Part shown: positions 41,843 to 49,621 of the stretch, in pieces
Layout: the number at the start of each line of letters is the position of its first letter
Position numbering within the stretch: position 1 is the first letter of the stretch
NCBI GenBank assembly: GCA_943372515.1
Contig: CALRYY010000008.1
Coordinates: 17,038-81,037, forward strand
Reading direction: 5' to 3'
Source: RAM1 sp943372515
GTDB lineage: Bacteria > Pseudomonadota > Gammaproteobacteria > Burkholderiales > Burkholderiaceae_C
Length of the DNA: 64,000 nt
The notes under the pieces: generated by a model
Seen by the model: the letters and a program-made list of their open reading frames with translations, nothing else
The model's database searches: none
Told to the model about the DNA's origin: nothing
Program-made: the position numbers and the translations under genes

Positions 41843-43468
41843 CGCGCTGACGTCGATGTGCACATCCGCGTCAATGGCGCGGTCCGTGGGAAACGCGGCC
41901 GGCTCGCCGGACAAAACCGAGAAGCTGTGCCCGCAGGCGCGTGACAGCGGCTCGAAGTACATGTTGCGCACCTGCGGCGGCATGTAGAGATTGTTCATCA
42001 GCAATACCTGCCCGCCAGGCGGCATGAACAGCATGTTGGTCAATGCCGCACCGCCGGACCCGGCAATGTGGGTGGCCTGCGAAAAAAGCGCCACCTGCTC
42101 ACGGGCGCCCAGCTCCTCCGGGTAGATCAGCTCATACCCGTAGGCTGCACACACTTCAAACACCTCGGCTTCATTCACGATCCGCCTGCGGCTTGTGCGG
42201 GCCCGCGACAGAAACAGCTTGCGTCCACCACCCTGGCGGGCCCCGCAAGCCTGCACCAGCCGGTTTCGCGCCCAGCGCGCCATCAGCGGGCTCGTAAAGT
42301 TGCCGCCCCGGCCCAGGGGAAGCGGCGCCAGCAGGGTCGCAAATGCGAGCACCCCGTCATCGGGCATCTCGACCAGGCGTTCTTCGCCAATGCCCAGCAG
42401 GCCCAGGAGTTCACGCTGGTACGGCTGTAGCCCGCTACCCACCGCATAGCGCATCCCGCTGCGGTCCACCCCCAGCTCGTCGAGCACTGCAAGGCGGCTC
42501 AAGTGTTCGTGCATGAAGTGGTAGTAGTTGGTGGCTGCGCCACCGCCCAGCAGCACGCAAGGGTCTTGCACCACCTGCGGCTCACCCGACTTCAGGCGCA
42601 GGCGCATCTGCGATGCACTGCGAAGCAGCAAGGGTGAGCTCGCACGATCACGTGCGAGCACGGGCCGCACCGTCTGAAAGACGTCCAGCACCTGACCGGT
42701 ATCCGGTATGCAGGGGGACCAATGCAGACCCGCCAGGACCCAGGCGTTGTTCATGGTCAGCAGCTGCGCAGTCTGCTGGCCACTGCCTGCGGTACGAAGT
42801 TCACCCGCCTGGGGCGAAACGCTTGCAATGCCGGCTCGCGTAAAGGTCCTGTCCTGCATGCCTTGGGGCGCGGGCAAGTGCCGGGCGACCAACCGTATGG
42901 CGTCGTCCTGTGCTGCCTCGATGTTGTACAGCAGCTCGGCAAATCGAAGGCATTCGTCACGCCGCGCGATCGTTTCGCGTTGCGCAAACATGGCCCGGAC
43001 CAGGCGCAGTTCCGCAACGGGCGGGCCGCCGGCCGATTTGAGAGCGACCAGTGCGCGCATGGTGTCTATCACGTGTGCCATCTCGCAGCCCGCCAGCATC
43101 ATGCGCTGCTTGCGGCAACGGTATTCGCCGGCCGCGTCCTGGGTGTACTCGTACAGCTGGGCCAATGTCTCCAGCAGCGCAGGGTCATCGCGGTGGGTAA
43201 GCAATGCCCCTTCCAGCAGCGCACGGGCGCGCTCTGGCTTGCCAGTGGTTTTCAGGACATGGCCCAACAACGCCAAAGTCATGGGCTGCGTCGCGCGGGT
43301 TTCCCATTCCTGCAGGATGGCCAGGGCAGCCGGCAAGTCAAGGCGCGCGACTGCTGCCTGCGCCTGGTCGCGGGCCGCATGCTCACGTTCCTGCTCATCG
43401 ACGGGTGATGGCGGCGAACGGTCTTTACCGGCACGAAAAAAGGCAAAAAGGTCAGGCAACGGCGGCAT
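41816..43468 (-). CDS. Glycosyltransferase family 61 protein (DUF563) with N-terminal helical repeats
   Basis: 550 residues. The first half is helical and TPR-like (ARLDLPAALAILQEWETRAT, PERARALLEGALLTHRDDPA). The second half is a GT61 domain: GGGAATNYYHFMHEHLSRLA, KLFLSRARTSRRRIVNEAEV, then ATHIAGSGGAALTNMLFMPP. GT61 enzymes transfer pentoses or hexoses to proteins or glycans. It is four bases downstream of the fdtB-like gene and shares its direction, so it may transfer the amino sugar made by these genes; that is inference. It overlaps the end of fbpC. Confidence 0.88.
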   Translation of the reverse strand: MPPLPDLFAFFRAGKDRSPPSPVDEQEREHAARDQAQAAVARLDLPAALAILQEWETRATQPMTLALLGHVLKTTGKPERARALLEGALLTHRDDPALLETLAQLYEYTQDAAGEYRCRKQRMMLAGCEMAHVIDTMRALVALKSAGGPPVAELRLVRAMFAQRETIARRDECLRFAELLYNIEAAQDDAIRLVARHLPAPQGMQDRTFTRAGIASVSPQAGELRTAGSGQQTAQLLTMNNAWVLAGLHWSPCIPDTGQVLDVFQTVRPVLARDRASSPLLLRSASQMRLRLKSGEPQVVQDPCVLLGGGAATNYYHFMHEHLSRLAVLDELGVDRSGMRYAVGSGLQPYQRELLGLLGIGEERLVEMPDDGVLAFATLLAPLPLGRGGNFTSPLMARWARNRLVQACGARQGGGRKLFLSRARTSRRRIVNEAEVFEVCAAYGYELIYPEELGAREQVALFSQATHIAGSGGAALTNMLFMPPGGQVLLMNNLYMPPQVRNMYFEPLSRACGHSFSVLSGEPAAFPTDRAIDADVHIDVSALRALLDKR

Positions 43469-43472
43469 TGGT

Positions 43473-44585
43473 TCAGGTTTGCGTAAAGGTCATTTCAGCG
43501 CACTCGCGCACAGACCGGATGCAATGCTCTACCTGGGCGTCAGACAGGTGGGGCCCGATCGGCAAGCTGAGCACCTCGCTGGCAAGCGCTGCTGCGTAAG
43601 GCAAGTTGCGCTCAGGTAGGGCATAGGCGGACTGCAGATGGCACGGCACCGGGTAATGCACCTGCGTGTGTACACCCTTGGCCAACAGCATCTGCTGCAG
43701 ACGGTCACGCCGCGGGCTGCGCACCACGAACAAGTGCCACGCCGGTTCGGTATCCGGCGCCACCGCAGGCAACGCAATGCCTGCAATGTCCCGCAGGCCG
43801 TCAAGGTAACGCGCGGCGATGTCGCGCCGCCGGGCATTCCAGCTGTCCAGCTGACGCAACTTCACGCGCAGAACTGCCGCCTGCAGCGTGTCCAGCCGGC
43901 TGTTGAACCCCAGGCAGTCGTGCCTGTACCGCACCAGCGAGCCATAGTTGCGCAGCGAGCGCAGCCTTTGCGCCATCGCTGGATCGCCAGTGGTGATAGC
44001 GCCGGCATCGCCCAGCGCGCCCAGGTTCTTGCCGGGGTAAAAGCTCCATGCCGCCGCGTTGCCTATCGCAGCGACGGGCAAGCCCTTGTAGCGTGCGCCG
44101 TGGGCCTGCGCCGCGTCTGCCACCACACACAGGCTGTGGTCGTGCGCTACCGCCAGGATGCGGTCCATGTCGGCGGGCGCGCCATACAGATGCACCGGCA
44201 TGATGGCGCGCGTGCGGCTGGTGATGGCTGCTGTCAGGCGCGCCGGGTCGATGTTGTAGCTGCCCGGCTCAGGCTCCACCGGCACCGGGATCCCGCCACA
44301 ATGCGTCACTGCCAGCCAGCTGGCAATGAAAGTGTGGGACGGCACAATCACCTCGTCGCCCGGCCCGACGCCGCAGGCCAGCAAGGCGAGTTGCAAAGCC
44401 TCCAGGCCATTTGCCACCCCTACCGCATAGCGTGCACCCACGTACTGCGCAAATTCGGCTTCAAAGGCCTCGACCTCCTGGCCCCCTACATACACCGACG
44501 CATCCAGCACACCGGCCATCGCAGCGTCCAGCTCGGCGCGAATGGCCGCGTGGGGCCCGGCCAGGTCCAGGAACGGCACGTTCAC
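43473..44585 (-). CDS. fdtB: DegT/DnrJ/EryC1 sugar aminotransferase (FdtB-like)
   Basis: A 370-residue PLP-dependent aminotransferase. The start MNVPFLDLAGPHAAIRAELD is typical; GVANGLEALQLALLACGVGP binds cofactor, VADAAQAHGARYKGL carries the aspartate, and AWSFYPGKNLGALGDAGAI the catalytic lysine. With the ketoisomerase encoded just upstream (overlap of four bases), it fits FdtB/QdtB, which makes dTDP-3-amino-3,6-dideoxyhexose (Fuc3N or Qui3N). The acetyltransferase (FdtC) and the rml genes for the precursor are not in this window. Confidence 0.88.
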   Translation of the reverse strand: MNVPFLDLAGPHAAIRAELDAAMAGVLDASVYVGGQEVEAFEAEFAQYVGARYAVGVANGLEALQLALLACGVGPGDEVIVPSHTFIASWLAVTHCGGIPVPVEPEPGSYNIDPARLTAAITSRTRAIMPVHLYGAPADMDRILAVAHDHSLCVVADAAQAHGARYKGLPVAAIGNAAAWSFYPGKNLGALGDAGAITTGDPAMAQRLRSLRNYGSLVRYRHDCLGFNSRLDTLQAAVLRVKLRQLDSWNARRRDIAARYLDGLRDIAGIALPAVAPDTEPAWHLFVVRSPRRDRLQQMLLAKGVHTQVHYPVPCHLQSAYALPERNLPYAAALASEVLSLPIGPHLSDAQVEHCIRSVRECAEMTFTQT

Positions 44586-44995
44586 GCCAGGCCTTTGTCT
44601 GCCAGGAATTCAGGGTAGTCGCGGTAGTAATCGGACTCGTCGTAGCGGTTGGACGCCAACACCAGACACACTGCACCCGACGAAAAATTGTCCAGCTCGC
44701 GCCAGATCATCGGACAGATGTACAAACCGTAGTAAGAGCGGCTCAGGTGAATGCGGCGGCGTTGGTTGCCGTCATCAATCAGCACATCAAAGCTGCCGGA
44801 CATCGCCACGATCAGCTGGTGCAAGCCCTTGTGGGCATGGCCACCGCGCTCGGACCCACCTGGCACGTCGTACAGGTAATACACCCGCTCAATCAGAAAC
44901 GGAACATGCGAACCGCCCTCAATGTAGGTCAGGTTGCCGCGCGGGTCGTGAATCTTGGGCAGATCGATCAGGCGACAGGCATCTACGGTCATCAA
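44582..44995 (-). CDS. fdtA: dTDP-6-deoxy-3,4-keto-hexulose isomerase (FdtA/QdtA family)
   Basis: A 137-residue cupin of the WxcM/FdtA type. It starts MMTVDACRLIDLPKIHDPRG, then LTYIEGGSHVPFLIERVYYL, and the catalytic histidine pair is in RGGHAHKGLHQLIVAMSGSF; CPMIWRELDNFSSGAVCLVL is also conserved. It converts the 4-keto sugar to the 3-keto isomer that FdtB aminates. The second ATG may be the true start. The 100 bases upstream are AT-rich for this genome and may hold the operon promoter; no gene is seen there. Confidence 0.9.
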   Translation of the reverse strand: MMTVDACRLIDLPKIHDPRGNLTYIEGGSHVPFLIERVYYLYDVPGGSERGGHAHKGLHQLIVAMSGSFDVLIDDGNQRRRIHLSRSYYGLYICPMIWRELDNFSSGAVCLVLASNRYDESDYYRDYPEFLADKGLA

Positions 44996-45096
44996 GGCGG
45001 CTCATGAATCAAAAAGAATTAACAGACAGCACAAAACAGGGGCATTGTGACCCACAGACTGCACCGCAACAAGCCGGCATTGCGCGGAAGCCACAG

Positions 45097-45831
45097 CTAC
45101 ACGCGCAGCGCCGTCACCGCATCCCGCAAATCCACCGCCCACGCGCGCCGGTCACGCCCCCGCGCGTGTTCGGGCTCGCCATAACGCACCACCGCCACAA
45201 TGCCCGGCGTTGTCAGCGTGCGCCAGATCGAGCCGATCAGCGTGTCGTCGCCGATGTAGCACGGCGCCAGGCTGGTTTGCCCGGTGCGCCGGTCCATGAA
45301 GCTCAGCGCCACAGGCTGCACCGGGGCGTCGGCCGAGATCGCGGCCTGGATCAGGTTGGCGTGAAACGGCAGCAGGCTGATGCCGTCGCTGGTGGTGCCC
45401 TCGGGAAAGACAGCCAGGATGTCGCCGGCCTTCAGGCTGGCGGCCATCTGGTGCACCACGCGCATGGCATCGCGGCGCGATTCGCGCTCGATGTACAGCG
45501 TGCCGGTGCCGGTGGACAGCGTGCCGATCAACGGCCAGCTTTTGAGCTCTGACTTGGAGACAAAGCGGCAATGCCGCGCCGCGTGCATGACCAGAATGTC
45601 CAGCCACGAGATGTGGTTGGCCACCAGCAGCAACGGACCGCACGGCGGCGGCGTGCCGTGCAACTGCAGATCAATGCGCAGCACCGCCAGCATCTGGCGC
45701 GCCCAGACCTGCACGCGCGCATTGCGCTCGTCTTGCGACAGGCGCGGGAACACCAGCCGGATCGTCAACCAGCCGGCAGCGGCATGCCACAAGCCGCGCA
45801 GCAATACCCAGGCGGCCAACATTGATTTCAT
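45097..45831 (-). CDS. plsC: 1-acyl-sn-glycerol-3-phosphate acyltransferase
   Basis: A 244-residue PlsC. An N-terminal membrane helix region (LAAWVLLRGLWHAAAGWLTI) precedes the catalytic NHISWLDI motif (HX4D), RFVSKSELKSWPLIG, and the substrate-binding FPEGTTSDG motif. It acylates lysophosphatidate in phospholipid synthesis at the inner membrane. It starts directly after the pyrC' stop codon with no spacer, so the two are likely co-transcribed. Confidence 0.93.
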   Translation of the reverse strand: MKSMLAAWVLLRGLWHAAAGWLTIRLVFPRLSQDERNARVQVWARQMLAVLRIDLQLHGTPPPCGPLLLVANHISWLDILVMHAARHCRFVSKSELKSWPLIGTLSTGTGTLYIERESRRDAMRVVHQMAASLKAGDILAVFPEGTTSDGISLLPFHANLIQAAISADAPVQPVALSFMDRRTGQTSLAPCYIGDDTLIGSIWRTLTTPGIVAVVRYGEPEHARGRDRRAWAVDLRDAVTALRV

Positions 45832-47136
45832 TTAAGTCTTGTCCCAGCCTTCAAAAGCCAGCTGGCCGCCCGCGATGGTGCAGCGCACCCGCCCTGGCAG
45901 CTCGTACCCTGAAAACGGCGTGTGCTTGCCCTGGCTGCGCAGGGTGTCGGGCTGCACCGTCCAGACGGCCTGGGTATCAAAAATGCATACATCCGCCACG
46001 CCACCTTCCACCAGCTGGCCGGCACTGGCCTGCAGCGTGCCCAATGCATTGCCCAGCACGCGGGCGGGCTCGCTGGTCAGCACGGCCAGCGCGCGCGTCA
46101 GGCCGCTGCCGCTTTCCTGGCCCCATTTCAGGGACAGGCTCAGCAGCAGCTCCAGCCCCGTGGCACCGGGCTCGGCCTCGGCAAATGGCAGTGTCTTGGC
46201 GTCTTCATCCACCGGCGTGTGGTCGCTGGCCAGGGCGTCGATGGTGCCGTCGGCCAGGCCTTCACGCAGGGCGTCGCGGTCGCGCTGCTGGCGCAACGGC
46301 GGGCTCAGCCGCATGCGGCTGTCAAAGTAGCCGATGTCGGCGTCGGTCAGGTGAAGGGAATTGATGCTCACGTCGCAGCTGATCGGCAGGCCGTCGTCCT
46401 TGGCCTGGCGCACCAGGTCCACGCCCTGGGCGCTGCTGATGCGGCACAGGTGCACGCGTGCGCCGGTGCTGCGCACCAGCTCGAAGATGGTGTGCAGCGC
46501 AATGGTCTCGGCCGCCACCGGCACGCCGCTCAGGCCCAGGCGTGTGGCCAGGGCCCCGCTGGCCGCCACGCCCTTGCCCAGCCACAGCTCCTGCGGGCGC
46601 AGCCACACGGTGTAGTTGTAGGTGCTGGCGTATTGCAACGCGCGCTGCAGCACCTGGGTGTTGACCAGCGGCACCTCGGCCTGGCTGAAGCCCACGCAGC
46701 CGGCTTCAGTCAGCTCGGCCATCTCGGTGAGGATTTCGCCCTGCAAGCCGCGCGTGAGCGCGCCCAGCGGGAACACACGGGCCTGGTGCAGCTTTTCAGC
46801 GCGGAACTTCAGCATCTCCACCAGCCCGGGTTCGTCCAGCACCGGGTCGGTGTCGGGCGGGCAGACCAGGCTGGTCACGCCACCGGCCACGGCGGCGGCC
46901 ATTTCGCTTTCCAGCATGCCCTCGTGCTCGTGGCCCGGCTCGCGCAGGCGTGCAGCCAGGTCCACCAGGCCGGGTGCCACGATGCAGCCGGTGGCGTCTA
47001 TCGTCTTGTTGGGCGTGAACTCGGTGGCCACCTTGCCGATGGCGATGATGCGGCCCGCAGCGATGGCCACATCGGCGATCTGGTCGAAGTTGCTGGCCGG
47101 GTCGATCACGCGGCCGTTCTTGATGAGGATCTTCAT
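45832..47136 (-). CDS. pyrC': Dihydroorotase-like protein PyrC' (probably non-catalytic)
   Basis: A 434-residue amidohydrolase-fold protein of the class I dihydroorotase family, starting MKILIKNGRVIDPASNFDQI. Metal ligands are lost: the usual DxHxHLREPG reads DLAARLREPG, the histidine of the HVCHVS motif is an arginine (HLCRIS), the TPHHL motif is INSLHL, and the ATDHAPH region is ASDHTPV. This matches the inactive PyrC' (PyrX) partner that stabilises aspartate transcarbamoylase in pseudomonads and relatives. It is five bases downstream of pyrB. A separate active dihydroorotase should exist elsewhere. Confidence 0.88.
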   Translation of the reverse strand: MKILIKNGRVIDPASNFDQIADVAIAAGRIIAIGKVATEFTPNKTIDATGCIVAPGLVDLAARLREPGHEHEGMLESEMAAAVAGGVTSLVCPPDTDPVLDEPGLVEMLKFRAEKLHQARVFPLGALTRGLQGEILTEMAELTEAGCVGFSQAEVPLVNTQVLQRALQYASTYNYTVWLRPQELWLGKGVAASGALATRLGLSGVPVAAETIALHTIFELVRSTGARVHLCRISSAQGVDLVRQAKDDGLPISCDVSINSLHLTDADIGYFDSRMRLSPPLRQQRDRDALREGLADGTIDALASDHTPVDEDAKTLPFAEAEPGATGLELLLSLSLKWGQESGSGLTRALAVLTSEPARVLGNALGTLQASAGQLVEGGVADVCIFDTQAVWTVQPDTLRSQGKHTPFSGYELPGRVRCTIAGGQLAFEGWDKT

Positions 47137-47140
47137 GGTG

Positions 47141-48103
47141 TTATGCCTCGTTGCCGGCCACGATACCCATGACGGCCATTCGCACCGCAATGCCGAAGGT
47201 GACTTGCGGCAGGATCACGCTTTGCTTGCCGTCCACCACGGCGGAGTCAATCTCCACACCGCGGTTGATGGGGCCGGGGTGCATGACGATGGCGTCGGGC
47301 TTGGCCAGCGTGAGTTTTTCGGGTGTGAGGCCAAAGCTCTTGAAAAACTCCTGGCTGCTGGGCAGCAGCGCGCCGCTCATGCGTTCGTTCTGCAGGCGCA
47401 GCATGATGACCACATCACAGCCCTTGATGCCCTCTTCCAATGTATGGCACACGCGCACGCCCATTTGCGCCATGTCCGAGGGCACCAGCGTCTTGGGGCC
47501 CACCACACGCACCTCGGCGCAGCCCAGCGTCGTGAGCGCATGGATGTCGGAGCGGGCCACGCGCGAGTGCAGCACGTCGCCCACGATGGCCACGGTCAGG
47601 TTGGAGAAATCTTTTTTGTAGTGCCGGATGGTGTACATGTCCAGCAGGCCCTGCGTGGGGTGGGCGTGGCGCCCGTCACCGGCGTTGATCACGTGCACAT
47701 GCGGGGCCACATGCTGGGCGATCAGGTAGGGCGCGCCGCTTTCGCTGTGGCGCACGACAAACAGGTCGGCCGCCATGGCCGACAGATTGGCAATGGTGTC
47801 CAGCAACGATTCACCCTTGCTGGCCGAGCTGCGCGCGATGTCCAGGTTGATCACATCGGCACTCAGGCGCGTGGCGGCGATCTCGAACGTGGTGCGGGTG
47901 CGTGTGCTGTTTTCAAAGAACAGGTTGAACACGCTCTTGCCGCGCAGGAGCGGCACCTTCTTGACCTCGCGGTCATTCACGCTGACGAAGTTGGCCGCCG
48001 TGTCCAGGATGTGGGTGACAATGTCCTTGGGCAGCCCTTCAATGGACAGCAGGTGAATGAGTTCACCGTTCTTGTTGAGCTGGGGGTTGCGTTTGTAGAG
48101 CAT
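47141..48103 (-). CDS. pyrB: Aspartate carbamoyltransferase catalytic chain
   Basis: 320 residues. The carbamoyl-phosphate binding motif FENSTRTRTTFE, the HPTQGLLDMYTI motif, the 80s-loop region ASSASKGESLLDTI and HPGPINRGVEID are all present. It forms carbamoyl-aspartate in pyrimidine synthesis. It starts two bases after the pyrR stop and precedes pyrC', the order found for ATCases that assemble with PyrC' instead of a PyrI chain. Confidence 0.96.
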   Translation of the reverse strand: MLYKRNPQLNKNGELIHLLSIEGLPKDIVTHILDTAANFVSVNDREVKKVPLLRGKSVFNLFFENSTRTRTTFEIAATRLSADVINLDIARSSASKGESLLDTIANLSAMAADLFVVRHSESGAPYLIAQHVAPHVHVINAGDGRHAHPTQGLLDMYTIRHYKKDFSNLTVAIVGDVLHSRVARSDIHALTTLGCAEVRVVGPKTLVPSDMAQMGVRVCHTLEEGIKGCDVVIMLRLQNERMSGALLPSSQEFFKSFGLTPEKLTLAKPDAIVMHPGPINRGVEIDSAVVDGKQSVILPQVTFGIAVRMAVMGIVAGNEA

Positions 48104-48105
48104 GG

Positions 48106-48609
48106 TCAGGCGCCTTCCACCTTGAAGCTGAAGCGGCCGGCTTCATCGCGCGCCAGCGCCAGCTGCTGCGCGGCCGGCAGCGTCACGCGTGCGGCAGCAT
48201 AGTCGGCCTGCACCGGCAGCTCGCGTCCGCCGCGGTCCACCAGCACCGCCAGCTGTACGCTGGCGGGGCGGCCGTAATCGAACAGTTCATTGAGCACCGC
48301 GCGGATGGTGCGCCCGGTGTACAGCACGTCATCCAGCAGGATCACATGCGTGCCGTTCACGTCAAAGTCCAGCTGGGTCTGCTGGGCTGCGGCGGCCAGG
48401 CCACGCTTGGAAAAATCGTCACGGTGCATGGCCGACGAAATGACGCCCGCGTTGCCCGCCAGGCCCAGGTCCTTTTGCAGCCGCTCGGCCAGCCAGGCGC
48501 CGCCTGACGTGATGCCCACCAGCCGGGCGTCGTTGGCGGCACGCAGCGGCTGCACGCCGCGCAGCAGTTCCTTGTAGAGCGCTTGCGCGTCCAATGCCAG
48601 GGTTGTCAC
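48106..48609 (-). CDS. pyrR: PyrR bifunctional regulator / uracil phosphoribosyltransferase
   Basis: A 167-residue type I phosphoribosyltransferase. The PRPP-binding motif is HVILLDDVLYTGRTIRAVLN and the AVLVDRGGRELPVQADY segment is typical of PyrR. In Gram-positive bacteria PyrR attenuates the pyr operon by binding RNA; in proteobacteria it is thought to regulate pyrB and pyrC'. I see no PyrR-binding attenuator in the two-base gap before pyrB, so any control must act upstream. The start overlaps ruvX by four bases. Confidence 0.92.
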   Translation of the reverse strand: MTTLALDAQALYKELLRGVQPLRAANDARLVGITSGGAWLAERLQKDLGLAGNAGVISSAMHRDDFSKRGLAAAAQQTQLDFDVNGTHVILLDDVLYTGRTIRAVLNELFDYGRPASVQLAVLVDRGGRELPVQADYAAARVTLPAAQQLALARDEAGRFSFKVEGA

Positions 48610-49025
48610 TTCAGGCTCCTCAAAAACTGGTCAAGAATGATGCAGGCCGCTGCGGCGTCAGCATCTTTGGCACCGGCTTGCAGCGCCTCGGTGGTGCTGT
48701 AGCGCTCATCCACCTCAAACACCGGCAGCCCAAAGCGCCCGTGTAGCTGCCGGGCGAACTTGCGCGCGCGCTGCGTATTTTCGTGGCTGGCGCCGTCGGG
48801 GTGAAAGGGTACGCCCACCACCAGGGCGTCGGGCTGCCATTCGGTGATGCTTTTCTGGATGAGCGGCCAGCGTGCGTCACCTTCGGCCTTGAGAGTGCCG
48901 CGTGGCTGCGCATGGCCCAGCACCCGATTGCCCGTGGCAACGCCGGTGCGCTTCAGGCCATAGTCAAAAGCAAGAAAGGTTTGGAGGTGAAGGGGGACGT
49001 CGGCCACGGCGGCTGCGTCCATCAC
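48606..49025 (-). CDS. ruvX: Holliday junction resolvase-like protein RuvX/YqgF
   Basis: A 139-residue RNase H-fold protein. TFLAFDYGLKRTGVATGN holds the first catalytic aspartate, ALVVGVPFHPDG the second region, and FEVDERYSTTEA the glutamate; DADAAAACIILDQFL carries the last aspartate. YqgF is needed for processing of pre-16S rRNA ends and was first proposed as a resolvase. It overlaps algH upstream and pyrR downstream by four bases each. Confidence 0.93.
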   Translation of the reverse strand: MMDAAAVADVPLHLQTFLAFDYGLKRTGVATGNRVLGHAQPRGTLKAEGDARWPLIQKSITEWQPDALVVGVPFHPDGASHENTQRARKFARQLHGRFGLPVFEVDERYSTTEALQAGAKDADAAAACIILDQFLRSLK

Positions 49026-49621
49026 GCGTGCCCTGCATCGGGCGACAGCATCCAGGCCTCAAGGCCCAGCAGCTTCAGGGCGCGGGCATAGCGGTGCTCC
49101 ACCGGCGTGTCAAAAATGACAGAGATGTCGGCGCCCACGGTCAGCCAGCTGTTCTCGGCCAGCTCCGACTCCAGCTGGCCCTCGCCCCAGGCAGAATAGC
49201 CCAGCGACACCAGCACCTTGCGCGGACCGGCGCCGGTAGACAGGGCCTCGAGCACGTCCTTGGACGTGGTCATTTCCAGCCCGCCGGGGATGGTCATGGT
49301 GGATGCGTACACCGATTCATTGGGGGCGGCGTCGCCCGCAAAAATGGGCTCGTGCAGCACGAAGCCACGCTCGGTTTGCACCGGGCCGCCCTGGAACACG
49401 GGGGTTTGTGACAGGTCGTCACGGCGCAGCGGCAGCTCGACCTTGTCAAACAGGTTTTTGAGGTTGATGTCGCTGGGTTTGTTGATCACCAGCCCCAGCG
49501 CGCCGCGTTCGCTGTGTTCGCACAGGTACACCACGCTTTTGGCGAAAGCCTCATCCTCCAGCCCCGGCATTGCGATCAGGAAGTGATGCGTGAGGTTGAT
49601 GGGGGCAGAATCCGCAGACAT
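49022..49621 (-). CDS. algH: YqgE/AlgH family protein (DUF179)
   Basis: 199 residues: NLTHHFLIAMPGLEDEAFAK, VVYLCEHSERGALGLVINKP, VFQGGPVQTERGFVLHE and LGYSAWGEGQLESELAENSW are all family signatures. YqgE/AlgH is widely linked to ruvX in operons; its molecular role is uncertain, though AlgH affects alginate regulation in Pseudomonas. The start codon shares the tetranucleotide CATG with the putative start of the divergent photolyase gene. Confidence 0.93.
   Translation of the reverse strand: MSADSAPINLTHHFLIAMPGLEDEAFAKSVVYLCEHSERGALGLVINKPSDINLKNLFDKVELPLRRDDLSQTPVFQGGPVQTERGFVLHEPIFAGDAAPNESVYASTMTIPGGLEMTTSKDVLEALSTGAGPRKVLVSLGYSAWGEGQLESELAENSWLTVGADISVIFDTPVEHRYARALKLLGLEAWMLSPDAGHA

Noticed and set aside
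45832..47136. An active dihydroorotase pyrC
   Set aside because: Several catalytic metal ligands are replaced; the pyrR-pyrB context fits the non-catalytic PyrC'.
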